From Lactobacillus pasteurii DSM 23907 = CRBIP 24.76 (lineage in GTDB: Bacteria > Bacillota > Bacilli > Lactobacillales > Lactobacillaceae): a stretch of DNA of 64,000 nt. The stretch lies in NCBI RefSeq assembly GCF_000297025.1, contig NZ_CAKD01000020.1, forward strand, positions 1 through 64,000, written 5' to 3'. This document shows, piece after piece, positions 37,455-46,270 of the stretch; position 1 is the first letter of the stretch, and every line of letters begins with the position of its first letter. Both the position numbers and the translations under genes were made by a program. The notes under the pieces are model-generated. The model saw only the letters and a program-made list of their open reading frames with translations. It was not told the origin of the DNA and made no database searches.

Positions 37455-37706
37455 CTATTGCAAAGTGTAAAGCCAAATGCTAAGGGCAACAGCAAGGATA
37501 ATAACGCAAATTATTAGAAAAATTTTCAAAGGGCCTTTTGGCAAATGTTCTGATAGTAGATAACCGATAAAACCACCGATGTAGATGGGGAAACCTTTGA
37601 ACCAAAAAGATAATGATTTGCTAGTTATCTGCGTGAGAATGAGTGTTCCAATTAGTAAGAGCAAAAAGTAAATCAGATCTTTAAATATGAGGTTGCTTTT
37701 TTTCAT
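37455..37706 (-). CDS. Small three-helix membrane protein
   Basis: 83 residues, nearly all hydrophobic: LIYFLLLLIGTLILTQI, a central GFPIYIGGFIGYLL and LKIFLIICVIILAVALSIW. Its start is 13 bases after the stop of the secreted-protein gene and its ribosome binding site is weak (GAAAGTGA), suggesting coupled expression. No recognised family; possibly immunity or export accessory. Confidence 0.6.
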   Translation of the reverse strand: MKKSNLIFKDLIYFLLLLIGTLILTQITSKSLSFWFKGFPIYIGGFIGYLLSEHLPKGPLKIFLIICVIILAVALSIWLYTLQ

Positions 37707-37719
37707 ATTTGGTCACTTT

Positions 37720-38319
37720 CTAAAAGTTTATTCTACCGTTATTTGGATATGCGTCGTGTTCATCCCAATATTTTGCAATTTGATAGCCTGGGCTAGCATA
37801 ATTTAGCGCATACTCTATTGCAGTTGCAGGGACACTACTTCCTAAAACTTTTATTACAGCCTTTTTTACTATACTTTTTGCTGCTGATTTAGACATTGAA
37901 CCTAATGCAGCTTTAATACCAGCGGCAGCAATTCCACCTAAAGCAATTGAAATTGCTGTATCGATTGCTGCTCCCATTTGTGACACGGTAATTCCTTTCC
38001 ATCCTCCTTGAACAGCGAAGCTTACAAATGGAGAGGTACTCGTAGCGTTCTCTAGTGGTGGAATTTTATAATCGCCATTCAATTGGGCCACAACCATTTT
38101 CTTTAGATAGGAGCGTCCTAAATCTGAATAATTCTTTTGAAGCTGATCAACTAGTGACTCAATTTTATCTTCTGACCATCCTTGATTCGTTTTAGTTATT
38201 CGGGTAACTTCAGATGAATGTATTTCATCAGCCATAACTTTACCAGGCATAATAGATGCAGAGCAACTCAAAAGAGTCATAAAAGTAACGGAATATGCTA
38301 TAGATTTACTGATTTTCAT
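37720..38319 (-). CDS. Secreted protein with Ala/Gly-rich helical region, bacteriocin-like
   Basis: 199 residues. ATG 38319 follows GGAGGAAAAATC. Signal peptide about 1-32 (ending PGKVMA then DE). A charged helical region follows, then a Gly/Ala-rich amphipathic-hydrophobic stretch (GAAIDTAISIALGGIAAAG; about 128-146) and a C-terminal YWDEHDAYPNNGRINF. The composition resembles membrane-active secreted proteins. It is followed by two tiny membrane proteins and preceded by an Rgg-type regulator, a setting seen for quorum-controlled secreted peptides. No catalytic motif. Function is inferred from context only. Confidence 0.55.
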   Translation of the reverse strand: MKISKSIAYSVTFMTLLSCSASIMPGKVMADEIHSSEVTRITKTNQGWSEDKIESLVDQLQKNYSDLGRSYLKKMVVAQLNGDYKIPPLENATSTSPFVSFAVQGGWKGITVSQMGAAIDTAISIALGGIAAAGIKAALGSMSKSAAKSIVKKAVIKVLGSSVPATAIEYALNYASPGYQIAKYWDEHDAYPNNGRINF

Positions 38320-38480
38320 GATTTTTCCTCCTATCATGAATTCTAACAATGACAAAGCAAATCAAGCAAAGTCTCCTACCGAACGAATCTTACTATGACT
38401 AGGCTTTAAACTATCATCACTTAATAAAGCTACTTGCTTTATCTGCTTACATTTTACAACCGCTTACAATCGTAGAAATA

Positions 38481-38504
38481 ATTATGCCAATATATTGGCA
38501 TAAT
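38481..38504. promoter_or_regulatory. Perfect 24-bp palindrome between rgg and the secreted-protein gene
   Basis: Two 12-base arms (ATTATGCCAATA and its exact complement) with no spacer, 27 bases past the rgg stop and about 160 bases before the secreted-protein start. It may be an operator for the Rgg protein or another regulator; a weak terminator for rgg is the alternative, since a short T run follows only on the plus strand. Confidence 0.55.
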
Positions 38505-38531
38505 TTTAAAATGAGGCGAAATTCAACTATG

Positions 38532-39422
38532 CTAATTATGCAATCCAAGATGATTATCTATTCGTCCTAATGCAAATCTTAATCCCTCTTCTAGATCGGA
38601 TAAATTGAAGAGATTAAGGCTTTCAAGCATTTCTTTGATTATTTGTCTATTTTGTTTACTTGGATTTTTAGAGTAGATGATGAACTCTTTGATGAATGCA
38701 AGGCGAATTTTTTCATTAGCGTATAGATCGCTGAACTTATTTTTATTGCTGTCCAGTAATTTATAAAGGGATTCCGCCTTTTTAAGATCTTTGACAATCA
38801 ATATGAAATTTGCATTCAGAAGCGAACTTATAATAGCTACTTTCCACTCTTTAGATTGATACTTATGTTCAAGTCCATCAAAAACTAGAGAGTAGGAAAG
38901 ACTGTAAATTTCACTTGAAGACATCATGTGTTGGGTGTTGCCGAAGACATAGACATCTTTCATAGTCCAATTGCGCTCACCGGAATCAATATTACTGAAA
39001 AATGATCGAAGTCGAACTTTATCTTGCTTAGATGAAATATCTTTTTGAGTTAATTCATAATAGAAGTTACAGGCGATTATTCCTTTAAGAAAGCGATCTT
39101 TATCAGTTAAATGACCCTGTGCTTGGGTCAAAGTATCAGATGCATAATTCTTTAAATAAGCCGTGTCGTTATTGATATATGCGGATTTTATCTCAGATGT
39201 TAAATCATAGAATTTAAGTGACGAATCGATAAATTCAGTTGGATTGATTTCGAAATATTTGAGTAGTTGAATAACTTCTTCAAAGCCTAGATTACCTCTG
39301 CCATTTTCCCAATTTCCTAGTCTTTGTCTAGAGGTGTTGATTACTTGAGCTGCTGTTTTAAGGCTGATATTTCGCTGCTTGCGTAATTGCTTGAATTTTT
39401 GCCCGTAATCGTAGTATTTCAT
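38532..39422 (-). CDS. Rgg/MutR-family transcriptional regulator
   Basis: Cytosolic peptide-responsive regulator of the RRNPP group. HTH (XRE type) at about 1-63 (FKQLRKQRNISLKTAAQVIN; SRQRLGNWENGRGNLGFEEV, the Rgg-typical S-x-x-x-L-x-x-W-E-x-G), followed by a long all-helical TPR-like domain to residue 296 that binds short hydrophobic peptides in streptococcal relatives. A 29-codon hydrophobic-peptide gene starts 21 bases away on the opposite strand, and a secreted-protein operon follows on the same strand. Confidence 0.85.
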   Translation of the reverse strand: MKYYDYGQKFKQLRKQRNISLKTAAQVINTSRQRLGNWENGRGNLGFEEVIQLLKYFEINPTEFIDSSLKFYDLTSEIKSAYINNDTAYLKNYASDTLTQAQGHLTDKDRFLKGIIACNFYYELTQKDISSKQDKVRLRSFFSNIDSGERNWTMKDVYVFGNTQHMMSSSEIYSLSYSLVFDGLEHKYQSKEWKVAIISSLLNANFILIVKDLKKAESLYKLLDSNKNKFSDLYANEKIRLAFIKEFIIYSKNPSKQNRQIIKEMLESLNLFNLSDLEEGLRFALGRIDNHLGLHN

Positions 39423-39442
39423 AAAAAGGGGGGCCTCCTAAC

Positions 39443-39532
39443 ATGAAGCATAAGATAATAAAAATTTTGACAGGAATATTAATTAGTGGTGGCATTATTG
39501 TAGTAGATGCAGTGGCAAAATACTTACTATAA
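39443..39532 (+). CDS. Candidate short hydrophobic peptide (SHP-like pheromone precursor)
   Basis: 29 codons from ATG 39443: Lys-rich start MKHKIIKILTG, then a hydrophobic core ILISGGIIVVDAVAKYLL. An AAGGGGGG run about 11 bases upstream can act as ribosome binding site. It is divergent from and 20 bases away from an rgg gene, the arrangement of streptococcal Rgg/SHP systems. A strong terminator follows at 39569. The mature peptide is not predictable, and whether export uses PptAB is unknown. Confidence 0.6.
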   Translation: MKHKIIKILTGILISGGIIVVDAVAKYLL

Positions 39533-39568
39533 TTCACAATTTATTATACCACCTTACCGGGTTTATCA

Positions 39569-39605
39569 AAGCAAGACTGGCTGCAAGCTAGCCTTGCTTG
39601 TTTTT
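39569..39605 (+). terminator. Terminator after the SHP-like gene
   Basis: Stem AAGCAAGACTGGCT / AGCTAGCCTTGCTT (one bulge, one G-T) followed by GTTTTTG. It separates the peptide gene from dexB. Confidence 0.8.
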
Positions 39606-39619
39606 GTTATCGATAACAA
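39604..39619. promoter_or_regulatory. Palindromic operator candidate upstream of dexB
   Basis: TTGTTATCGATAACAA, a perfect 16-base palindrome 80 bases before the dexB start. It has the form of sugar-regulator sites (LacI or GntR families); no such regulator is in the window. Confidence 0.5.
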
Positions 39620-39632
39620 TTTGTTTAGCCTT

Positions 39633-39646
39633 GTAAAGCGTTTCCA
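39633..39646 (+). promoter_or_regulatory. Possible catabolite-responsive element (cre) upstream of dexB
   Basis: GTAAAGCGTTTCCA matches 12 of 14 positions of the TGWAARCGYTWNCW consensus; the first two bases are swapped. Position 53 bases upstream of the start suits CcpA control of a sugar gene. Confidence 0.4.
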
Positions 39647-39698
39647 TAAGACTGATAATAAATAATGTTATTTGATATTTTATGGAGGTTTTTTGCTT

Positions 39699-41315
39699 AT
39701 GACTCCTTGGTGGAAGAGCGCAGTTGTTTATCAAGTTTATCCTAAATCATTCCAAGATAGTAACGGTGATGGAATTGGTGATTTAAAGGGTATTACTTCA
39801 AGATTGGACTATTTAGAAAAATTAGGCATCGATGCTATCTGGTTATCGCCAGTATACCAATCTCCAGGCGTTGACAATGGCTATGATATTTCAGACTATC
39901 AAGCAATTGATCCACAATATGGCACGATGGAAGATATGGAAGAATTGATTGCCAAGGCAAAAGAGCACCATATTAGAATTGTGATGGATTTGGTAGTTAA
40001 CCACACTTCGGATCAACACAAGTGGTTTATCGAAGCTAAGAAGAGCAAGGACAATCCTTACCGCGATTACTATGTTTGGCGCGATCCGGTTGATGGACAT
40101 GAACCTAATGATCTTGAATCTACTTTCTCAGGTTCTGCTTGGAAGTACGATGAAACAACTGGTCAATACTACTTGCACTTGTTTGCGGATGCTCAGCCCG
40201 ACCTTAACTGGGAAAATGCTGACTTGCGTCAAAAGATCTACGATATGATGAACTTCTGGATCGATAAGGGTATCGGCGGCTTTAGAATGGACGTAATCGA
40301 TTTGATCGGCAAAAAGCCCGACCAAAAGATCACCAACAACGGTCCAATGCTTCACCCATACTTGCAAGAAATGAACCGTGCAACTTTTGGTGGCAAGGAT
40401 TTGATGACTGTTGGCGAAACTTGGGGTGCGACTATTCCAATTGCTAAGGAATATTCCGATCCAGACCGAGATGAATTATCAATGGTCTTCCAATTTGAAA
40501 ATCAAGGTTTGGATCAACAAGCAGGCAAGTCTAAGTGGGACTTGCGTAAGCTTGATTTGGGCGAACTAAAGCAAGTCTTAGTCAAATGGCAAACAGAACT
40601 TGACTTCAATCATGCTTGGAACAGTTTGTTCTGGGAAAACCATGACATCCCTCGCGTAATTTCTCGCTGGGGCAACGATCAAGAATACCGCGTTCAATCA
40701 GCTAAGCTCTTTGCGATTGTCTTGCACTTGATGCACGGTACCCCATATGTTTATAACGGCGAAGAAATCGGCATGACTAACTACCCAGTTAGCGATATTA
40801 GCGAAGTGTCCGATATCGAAAGTCTCAACATGTATCATGAACGCATCGCCCAAGGCTATGATCCAAAAGAATTGATCAAGGCAATCAACACCAAGGGCCG
40901 CGACAATGCTAGAACGCCAATGCAATGGACTGCTGGTAAGGAAGCTGACTTTACCACTGGCACGCCATGGCTTCACGTCAACCCTAACCATGACAAGATT
41001 AACGTAGAAGCAGCTTTGGCAGATCCAGATTCAATTTTCTACACTTATCAAAAATTGATTAAGCTTCGTCATGAACATGACATTGTCGTTAATGGCGCCT
41101 TTGAACTTATTCCTAGCCAAGACGAAGTTTTGGCATATTACCGCATCCTTGGCGATGAAAAGTGGCTAGTAGTTGCCAACTTCTCTGATCAAGAGCAATC
41201 CTTGTCACTAGCTGATGAAATTGATTCTGCATTGGTTTACAATTATCAAGCACCAAGAGATTTATCCGCTTTAACTCTTAAGCCATACGAAGCTTTTGCA
41301 GTCATTGTCAAATAA
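39699..41315 (+). CDS. dexB: Glucan 1,6-alpha-glucosidase (GH13)
   Basis: Intracellular GH13 enzyme releasing glucose from isomalto-oligosaccharides or dextran fragments. Catalytic Asp in GGFRMDVIDLIG (about residue 194), Glu in VGETWG (about 236), Asp in ENHDIPR (about 313). The sequence, including QPDLNWENADLRQKIYDMMN, follows streptococcal DexB closely from memory. No signal peptide. ATG 39699 follows TATGGAGG. 538 residues. Alternative: oligo-1,6-glucosidase of the same subfamily. A palindrome and cre-like site upstream suggest sugar control. Confidence 0.85.
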   Translation: MTPWWKSAVVYQVYPKSFQDSNGDGIGDLKGITSRLDYLEKLGIDAIWLSPVYQSPGVDNGYDISDYQAIDPQYGTMEDMEELIAKAKEHHIRIVMDLVVNHTSDQHKWFIEAKKSKDNPYRDYYVWRDPVDGHEPNDLESTFSGSAWKYDETTGQYYLHLFADAQPDLNWENADLRQKIYDMMNFWIDKGIGGFRMDVIDLIGKKPDQKITNNGPMLHPYLQEMNRATFGGKDLMTVGETWGATIPIAKEYSDPDRDELSMVFQFENQGLDQQAGKSKWDLRKLDLGELKQVLVKWQTELDFNHAWNSLFWENHDIPRVISRWGNDQEYRVQSAKLFAIVLHLMHGTPYVYNGEEIGMTNYPVSDISEVSDIESLNMYHERIAQGYDPKELIKAINTKGRDNARTPMQWTAGKEADFTTGTPWLHVNPNHDKINVEAALADPDSIFYTYQKLIKLRHEHDIVVNGAFELIPSQDEVLAYYRILGDEKWLVVANFSDQEQSLSLADEIDSALVYNYQAPRDLSALTLKPYEAFAVIVK

Positions 41316-41420
41316 GTTCAAGTTTATATTGAATTTTTTGCTTGAAGATGGTATCATAGCTAACGTTAATCGATTAATCTATGGTCTGAAAGATGACTAT
41401 GGCAAAAGGAGAAATGAATT

Positions 41421-41666
41421 ATGCAACAAGGTATTCACCCAGACTATCAAAAAGTAGTTTTCATGGACTCAGCAACTGGTGCTAAGTTTTTAGCAGGTTC
41501 AACTTTGAGCTCAAAGGAAACTGTAGATTTCGAAGGTAATACTTACCCATTAATTCGTGTTGAAATTTCTTCAGATTCTCACCCATTCTACACTGGTAAG
41601 CAAAAGTTTGCTGCTGCAGATGGTCGAATCGAAAAGTTCAACAAGAAGTATGGTTTGAAGAAGTAA
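41421..41666 (+). CDS. rpmE2: 50S ribosomal protein L31 type B
   Basis: 81 residues, [20 protein letters not shown] start, no CxxC zinc motif, which marks the type B (zinc-independent) form. AAAGGAG ribosome binding site. Own terminator downstream. Confidence 0.95.
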   Translation: MQQGIHPDYQKVVFMDSATGAKFLAGSTLSSKETVDFEGNTYPLIRVEISSDSHPFYTGKQKFAAADGRIEKFNKKYGLKK

Positions 41667-41683
41667 AACCGGCGATCTGGTGG

Positions 41684-41714
41684 AAGGCAGTCCCATTAGG
41701 GGCTGCCTTTTTTT
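41684..41714 (+). terminator. Terminator after rpmE2
   Basis: Stem AAGGCAGTCCC / GGGGCTGCCTT with loop ATTA, then TTTTT. Confidence 0.88.
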
Positions 41715-41790
41715 GCAAGTTTATTTGGCAGATAGATTGAAAGAACGTATAATAATTTCTGTAAAATTTTGTTAATGGGAGTTAAGACTA

Positions 41791-43158
41791 ATGAAAATGC
41801 AACTGGCAGAAATTGCCAAAGCTTTAGATATTACGTGTGAAGGCAATAAGGAGCTAGAAGTTACTTCAGTTGCCTTCGACTCTAGAAAAATTTCAGCCGG
41901 CGGCCTCTTTGTTCCGCTTGAAGGTGAGCGTGATGGACATGATTTCGTTGCTAGTGCCATCGGTAATGGCGCAGTAGCCACTTTCTGGAAACAGGGACAC
42001 CCTAACAAGCCTAAGAATATTGCAGTATTGGAAGTTAAGGATCCGCTTAATGCGATGCAAGAACTTGCTCGCTACTATTTGCAAAAAGTTAACCCTACTG
42101 TAGTAGGAATTACTGGCTCTAACGGCAAGACTACCACCAAGGATATGGTGGCGGCTGTTTTGGCTAAGAGATTCAATGTTCATAAGACTCAAGCTAACTT
42201 CAACAATGATATCGGTGTACCTCTAACGATCTTAGAGATGAAGCCGAATACTGAAATTTTGGTTTTGGAAATGGGAATGGATCGTTCAGGCCAGTTGCAC
42301 CACTTAAGCGAATTAACTCATCCAGATGTCACAGTGATCACTATGATTGGGGAAGCTCACATCGAATTCTTTGGCAGCCGCGATAAGATTGCAGATGCCA
42401 AGATGGAAATTACTGATTTCTTACGCGAAGATGGCGAGTTTATCTATAATGGGGATGAACCATTATTAGCAGAAAGAGCCCAAAAATTAACCCAATCAAA
42501 GGCAACTTTTGGCTTTAACAATAACGACACTGTGTATGCAACTGATTTTAGAAGCTACAAGCACCATGCAACTTTTAAAGTAAATAACTCTGACCAGAAG
42601 TTCTCAATTCCAATGATCGGCAAGCACAACATTTCCAATGCCATGGCAGCTTTGAGCGTTGGTCGTCATTTTGGCGAAAGCGACGAAGAAATTGCTGCTT
42701 CACTGGCTAACTTCACGCCAACTGCTAACCGAATGGAATGGGAAAAAGGCGATGTCGGCGAAGATATCATGAGCGATGTCTACAACTCAAACCCAACTGC
42801 CGTAAGAGCTGTACTTACTAGTTTTGGTCAAATTGAAATGCCTAACGGCGGCCAAAGAATTGCCGTTTTGGGCGATATGCTTGAATTAGGCGAGCAAAGT
42901 GCAAGCTTGCATGCAGGCTTAGCTGATAGCTTGGACCCACAAGTAATCAATGACGTTTACTTGTTTGGCGACGAGATGAAGAATTTGTACGAAGTTTTAC
43001 AAGCTAAATATGATCAGGCACATTTGCACTACTACGATCCTGACCATATGGAATTAATGATTAATGATTTGAAAAATGAAATTAAGCCGGATGACATCGT
43101 GGTTTTGAAGGGCTCCCACGGCATGCACTTAGAAAAAGTAGTTGACCGACTTAGATAG
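41791..43158 (+). CDS. murF: UDP-MurNAc-tripeptide D-Ala-D-Ala ligase
   Basis: Adds D-Ala-D-Ala to UDP-MurNAc-tripeptide in the cytosol. Mur ligase P-loop GITGSNGKTTTKDM at about 106-119, middle-domain LEMGMDRSGQLHHL, and C-terminal LGDMLELGEQS. 455 residues. ATG 41791 with GGGAG upstream. cshA begins 12 bases later; alr, which supplies D-Ala, lies 2 kb downstream. Confidence 0.96.
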   Translation: MKMQLAEIAKALDITCEGNKELEVTSVAFDSRKISAGGLFVPLEGERDGHDFVASAIGNGAVATFWKQGHPNKPKNIAVLEVKDPLNAMQELARYYLQKVNPTVVGITGSNGKTTTKDMVAAVLAKRFNVHKTQANFNNDIGVPLTILEMKPNTEILVLEMGMDRSGQLHHLSELTHPDVTVITMIGEAHIEFFGSRDKIADAKMEITDFLREDGEFIYNGDEPLLAERAQKLTQSKATFGFNNNDTVYATDFRSYKHHATFKVNNSDQKFSIPMIGKHNISNAMAALSVGRHFGESDEEIAASLANFTPTANRMEWEKGDVGEDIMSDVYNSNPTAVRAVLTSFGQIEMPNGGQRIAVLGDMLELGEQSASLHAGLADSLDPQVINDVYLFGDEMKNLYEVLQAKYDQAHLHYYDPDHMELMINDLKNEIKPDDIVVLKGSHGMHLEKVVDRLR

Positions 43159-43169
43159 GGGATAATTGA

Positions 43170-44642
43170 GTGAAATTTTCTGAATTAGGATTAAATGATG
43201 CGTTGTTAAAGGCAATTAAGCGATCAGGGTTTGAAGAAGCAACTCCGATCCAAGCCGAAACTATCCCGCTAGCTCTAGCTGGCAAGGATGTAATTGGCCA
43301 AGCCCAGACTGGTACGGGTAAGACAGCAGCTTTTGGTTTGCCAATTTTGCAACAACTTGAAAAGCACAATAAGTCAATTCAAGCAATTGTTGTTGAACCA
43401 ACTAGAGAATTGGCAATTCAGACTCAAGAAGAGCTATTTCGTCTAGGACGTGACCAACATGCTCACGTTCAAGTAGTTTACGGTGGGGCTGATATTGGTC
43501 GTCAAATCAAGGCCTTAAAGCATGCACCAGCAATTTTGGTTGGTACTCCAGGTCGTTTGCTTGACCACTTGAAGCGCAAGACCATCGATTTAAGCGGAGT
43601 TAAGACTGTTGTCTTGGACGAAGCTGACGAAATGTTAGACATGGGCTTTATTCAAGATATCGAAAGTATCTTTGAATATGCAGAAAACCGCAAGCACACG
43701 CTTTTGTTCAGTGCAACCATGCCTAAGCCAATTTTGAAGATTGGCGAAAAGTTTATGCACGATCCTGAGATTGTTCGCATCAAGGCTAAGGAATTAACTG
43801 CCGACTTGATCGATCAATACTTTGTTCGTGCTAAAGAAGCAGAAAAATTCGACATTATGTGCCGTTTGATTGACGTACAAGGTCCAGAACTTGCGGTGGT
43901 CTTTGGACGAACTAAGCGTAGAGTTGATGAATTGACTCACGGCTTGCAAGCTCGCGGCTACAATGCTGCCGGTATTCACGGCGACTTGTCGCAAGCTAGA
44001 AGAATGAGCGTATTGAAACGCTTCAAGTCAAGCAAGCTTGATATTTTGGTTGCAACTGATGTGGCTGCGCGTGGACTAGATATTTCTGGCGTAACGCACG
44101 TTTATAACTACGACATTCCACAAGATCCAGATTCATACGTTCACCGGATTGGTCGTACCGGTCGTGCCGGACAAAATGGTATTTCCGTAACTTTTGTTAC
44201 GCCAAATGAAATTGGCTACATGCGGACAATTGAACAATTAACTAAGAAAAAGATGTCACCACTTCGTCCACCAACAGATGATCAAGCCTTGCATGGCCAA
44301 TTGAAGATTGCCAAGGCTGAAATTGAAAAGTTGCTTGGTGGCGATTTGAGCAAGTATGAAGAAGATGCCAATGAATTGCTAGACAATTATTCAGCAGTAG
44401 ATTTAGTAGCAGCCTTCTTGAAGAACTTGTCCAAGGACTCAACTGAAGTCAAGGTTAAGATTACGCCAGAAAAGCCTTTGCCTTACAAGGGAACTGGACG
44501 AAATCACCGCGGCGGCCGAGGAGGACGCGACAACAATCGTCGTCATGGTCGCTTTAACCGCAATTTTGATCGCAACGAACGTCCAAGAACTAGACGCGGT
44601 CACGGCAATGGACACGACTTTGTGATCAAGAACAAGAAATAG
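43170..44642 (+). CDS. cshA: DEAD-box RNA helicase CshA
   Basis: ATP-dependent RNA helicase linked to mRNA turnover and ribosome assembly in Firmicutes. Q motif FEEATPIQAETIPLAL, Walker A AQTGTGKTAAF, DEAD in VLDEADEMLDMGF, SAT in FSATMPK, and HRIGRTGRAGQNG. The C-terminus (about 455-490) is Arg/Gly-rich (NHRGGRGGRDNNRRHGR), an RNA-binding tail. GTG start behind AGGGGAT. 490 residues. Conserved order murF-cshA-acpS-alr. Confidence 0.95.
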   Translation: MKFSELGLNDALLKAIKRSGFEEATPIQAETIPLALAGKDVIGQAQTGTGKTAAFGLPILQQLEKHNKSIQAIVVEPTRELAIQTQEELFRLGRDQHAHVQVVYGGADIGRQIKALKHAPAILVGTPGRLLDHLKRKTIDLSGVKTVVLDEADEMLDMGFIQDIESIFEYAENRKHTLLFSATMPKPILKIGEKFMHDPEIVRIKAKELTADLIDQYFVRAKEAEKFDIMCRLIDVQGPELAVVFGRTKRRVDELTHGLQARGYNAAGIHGDLSQARRMSVLKRFKSSKLDILVATDVAARGLDISGVTHVYNYDIPQDPDSYVHRIGRTGRAGQNGISVTFVTPNEIGYMRTIEQLTKKKMSPLRPPTDDQALHGQLKIAKAEIEKLLGGDLSKYEEDANELLDNYSAVDLVAAFLKNLSKDSTEVKVKITPEKPLPYKGTGRNHRGGRGGRDNNRRHGRFNRNFDRNERPRTRRGHGNGHDFVIKNKK

Positions 44643-44667
44643 TTGAATAAAATTTGATTTAAGATGA

Positions 44668-44696
44668 GGGATTGTAAGTTTTACAATCCCTTTTTT
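44668..44696 (+). terminator. Terminator after cshA
   Basis: Stem GGGATTGTAA / TTACAATCCC followed by TTTTTTG. Confidence 0.88.
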
Positions 44697-44729
44697 GTAC
44701 TATAATGCTTAACAGTGAGGTGAAAGGGA

Positions 44730-45086
44730 TTGATTAAAGGTGTTGGAATTGATGCAGTTGAAGTTGACCGCATCAAGAAGATAGTTGATCGGGGCGATAG
44801 TTTTGCTAAGAAGGTCTTAACTGAAGCCGAATTTGAGCAATATCAAAAGTTGACTGGCAAACGCAAAGTCGAATATCTAGGTGGCCGTTTTTCTTTGAAA
44901 GAATCATTTTCTAAGGCAATGGGCACAGGCTTAGGCAAGTATATCGGCTTTCAAGATGTTGAGACGCTCTGGGATGACTTGGGACACCCGGTTATGACCT
45001 CGACTAAGTTTGATGGGAAGATTTTTCCAAGTATTACTCACGATAATCACGAAATAATTACATTCGTTGTGTTGGAGGAAAATTAA
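44730..45086 (+). CDS. acpS: Holo-[acyl carrier protein] synthase
   Basis: Transfers phosphopantetheine from CoA to acyl carrier protein. Motifs [16 protein letters not shown] (Mg2+ Asp) and [22 protein letters not shown] start with GAGGTGAAAGGG. 118 residues. Its TAA overlaps the alr ATG by one base, so the two are coupled. Confidence 0.95.
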   Translation: MIKGVGIDAVEVDRIKKIVDRGDSFAKKVLTEAEFEQYQKLTGKRKVEYLGGRFSLKESFSKAMGTGLGKYIGFQDVETLWDDLGHPVMTSTKFDGKIFPSITHDNHEIITFVVLEEN

Positions 45087-46216
45087 TGATAGCAGGAATT
45101 CATCGACCAGCTGAAGTTCACGTAAACTTGGCAGCTATTGAAGCCAATATTACTAACGAAATGAAGCATTTGGAGCCAGATCAAAAGCTCTTCGCCGTAG
45201 TTAAGGCTAATGCCTATGGGCACGGAGCAGTTGAAGTGGCTAAAGTGGCTTTGAAGGCTGGGGCAAGTGGCTTTTGCGTGGCAATTTTGGATGAAGCTTT
45301 AGAGTTAAGACAAGCAGGAATTGTTAAGCCAATCTTGGTTTTAGGGGTAGTATCGCCAGAATATGCTGATTTAGCCAGCGTTAACGATATTTCTTTGACT
45401 GTGCCAAATCTCGACTGGCTAAAAGAAGCAGAAAAAGTCTTGCAAAAAGAAGATTTGCAATTGAAGATTCATCTTGGCATTGATTCAGGCATGGGCAGAA
45501 TTGGCTTTAATGAGGATGAAGAATTTATTGCAGCCAATAAGTTTTTGGAAAGCAATCCTAACTTCTTTGTGGAAGGGATGTTTGCGCACTTTGCTTCTGC
45601 AGATAGCAACGATGATACTTACTTTAAAAAGCAAGTAGCCAAGTTTGAACATATGAAGAGTTTGTTGACGCTTAAGCCAAAATGGATTCATGTCGATAAC
45701 ACTGCAGCCAGCATTTTCAACAAAAAAATCCACAGCGATTTGGTTCGCTATGGAATTGGTATTTATGGCTTGAATCCATCTTCAAATCCAGCTAGTCCAG
45801 ACCTTGAGCCAGCTTTTGAATTAAAGCCAGCTTTATCATTTGTCAGTGAATTGACTCACGTCAAGACAATCCATGCTGGCGATGGGGTAGGCTATGGTTC
45901 AACTTTTGTGGCTGATCAAGATACGATTATTGGAACAGTTCCAGTGGGCTATGCCGATGGTTGGATTAGAAAGTTCCAAGGCTTCAAGGTCAAGGTTGGC
46001 GATGAATATTGTCCGATTGTTGGCCGAGTTTGCATGGATCAATTTATGGTCAAATTGCCTTACAAGATGCCAGTTGGCAGCAAAGTGGTCCTTATTTCAG
46101 ATGATCCAGCTGCACCTAACAGCATTAAAAAGGCAGCTGATTATGTCGACACGATTCATTATGAAGTTGCGTGCCTCTTAGATGATCGCTTGCCAAGAAA
46201 ATATTTCTACAAGTAG
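45086..46216 (+). CDS. alr: Alanine racemase
   Basis: PLP enzyme making D-alanine for peptidoglycan and teichoic acids. PLP Lys in [17 protein letters not shown] (about residue 40); catalytic Tyr region [15 protein letters not shown]. 376 residues. Coupled to acpS. Confidence 0.96.
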   Translation: MIAGIHRPAEVHVNLAAIEANITNEMKHLEPDQKLFAVVKANAYGHGAVEVAKVALKAGASGFCVAILDEALELRQAGIVKPILVLGVVSPEYADLASVNDISLTVPNLDWLKEAEKVLQKEDLQLKIHLGIDSGMGRIGFNEDEEFIAANKFLESNPNFFVEGMFAHFASADSNDDTYFKKQVAKFEHMKSLLTLKPKWIHVDNTAASIFNKKIHSDLVRYGIGIYGLNPSSNPASPDLEPAFELKPALSFVSELTHVKTIHAGDGVGYGSTFVADQDTIIGTVPVGYADGWIRKFQGFKVKVGDEYCPIVGRVCMDQFMVKLPYKMPVGSKVVLISDDPAAPNSIKKAADYVDTIHYEVACLLDDRLPRKYFYK

Positions 46217-46221
46217 AAAAA

Positions 46222-46261
46222 ACGACTAGATTGCACATTGCTGTGATCTAGTCGCTTTTTA
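46222..46261. terminator. Bidirectional terminator between alr and the CBS-domain gene
   Basis: Stem CGACTAGAT / ATCTAGTCG, A-run left and CTTTTT right; serves both converging genes. Confidence 0.88.
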
Positions 46262-46270
46262 TATCTTTAA

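Noticed and set aside
41318-41340. Weak hairpin after dexB
   Set aside because: The stem is only five pairs (TTCAA/TTGAA), so although a T run follows it is not convincing as a terminator.
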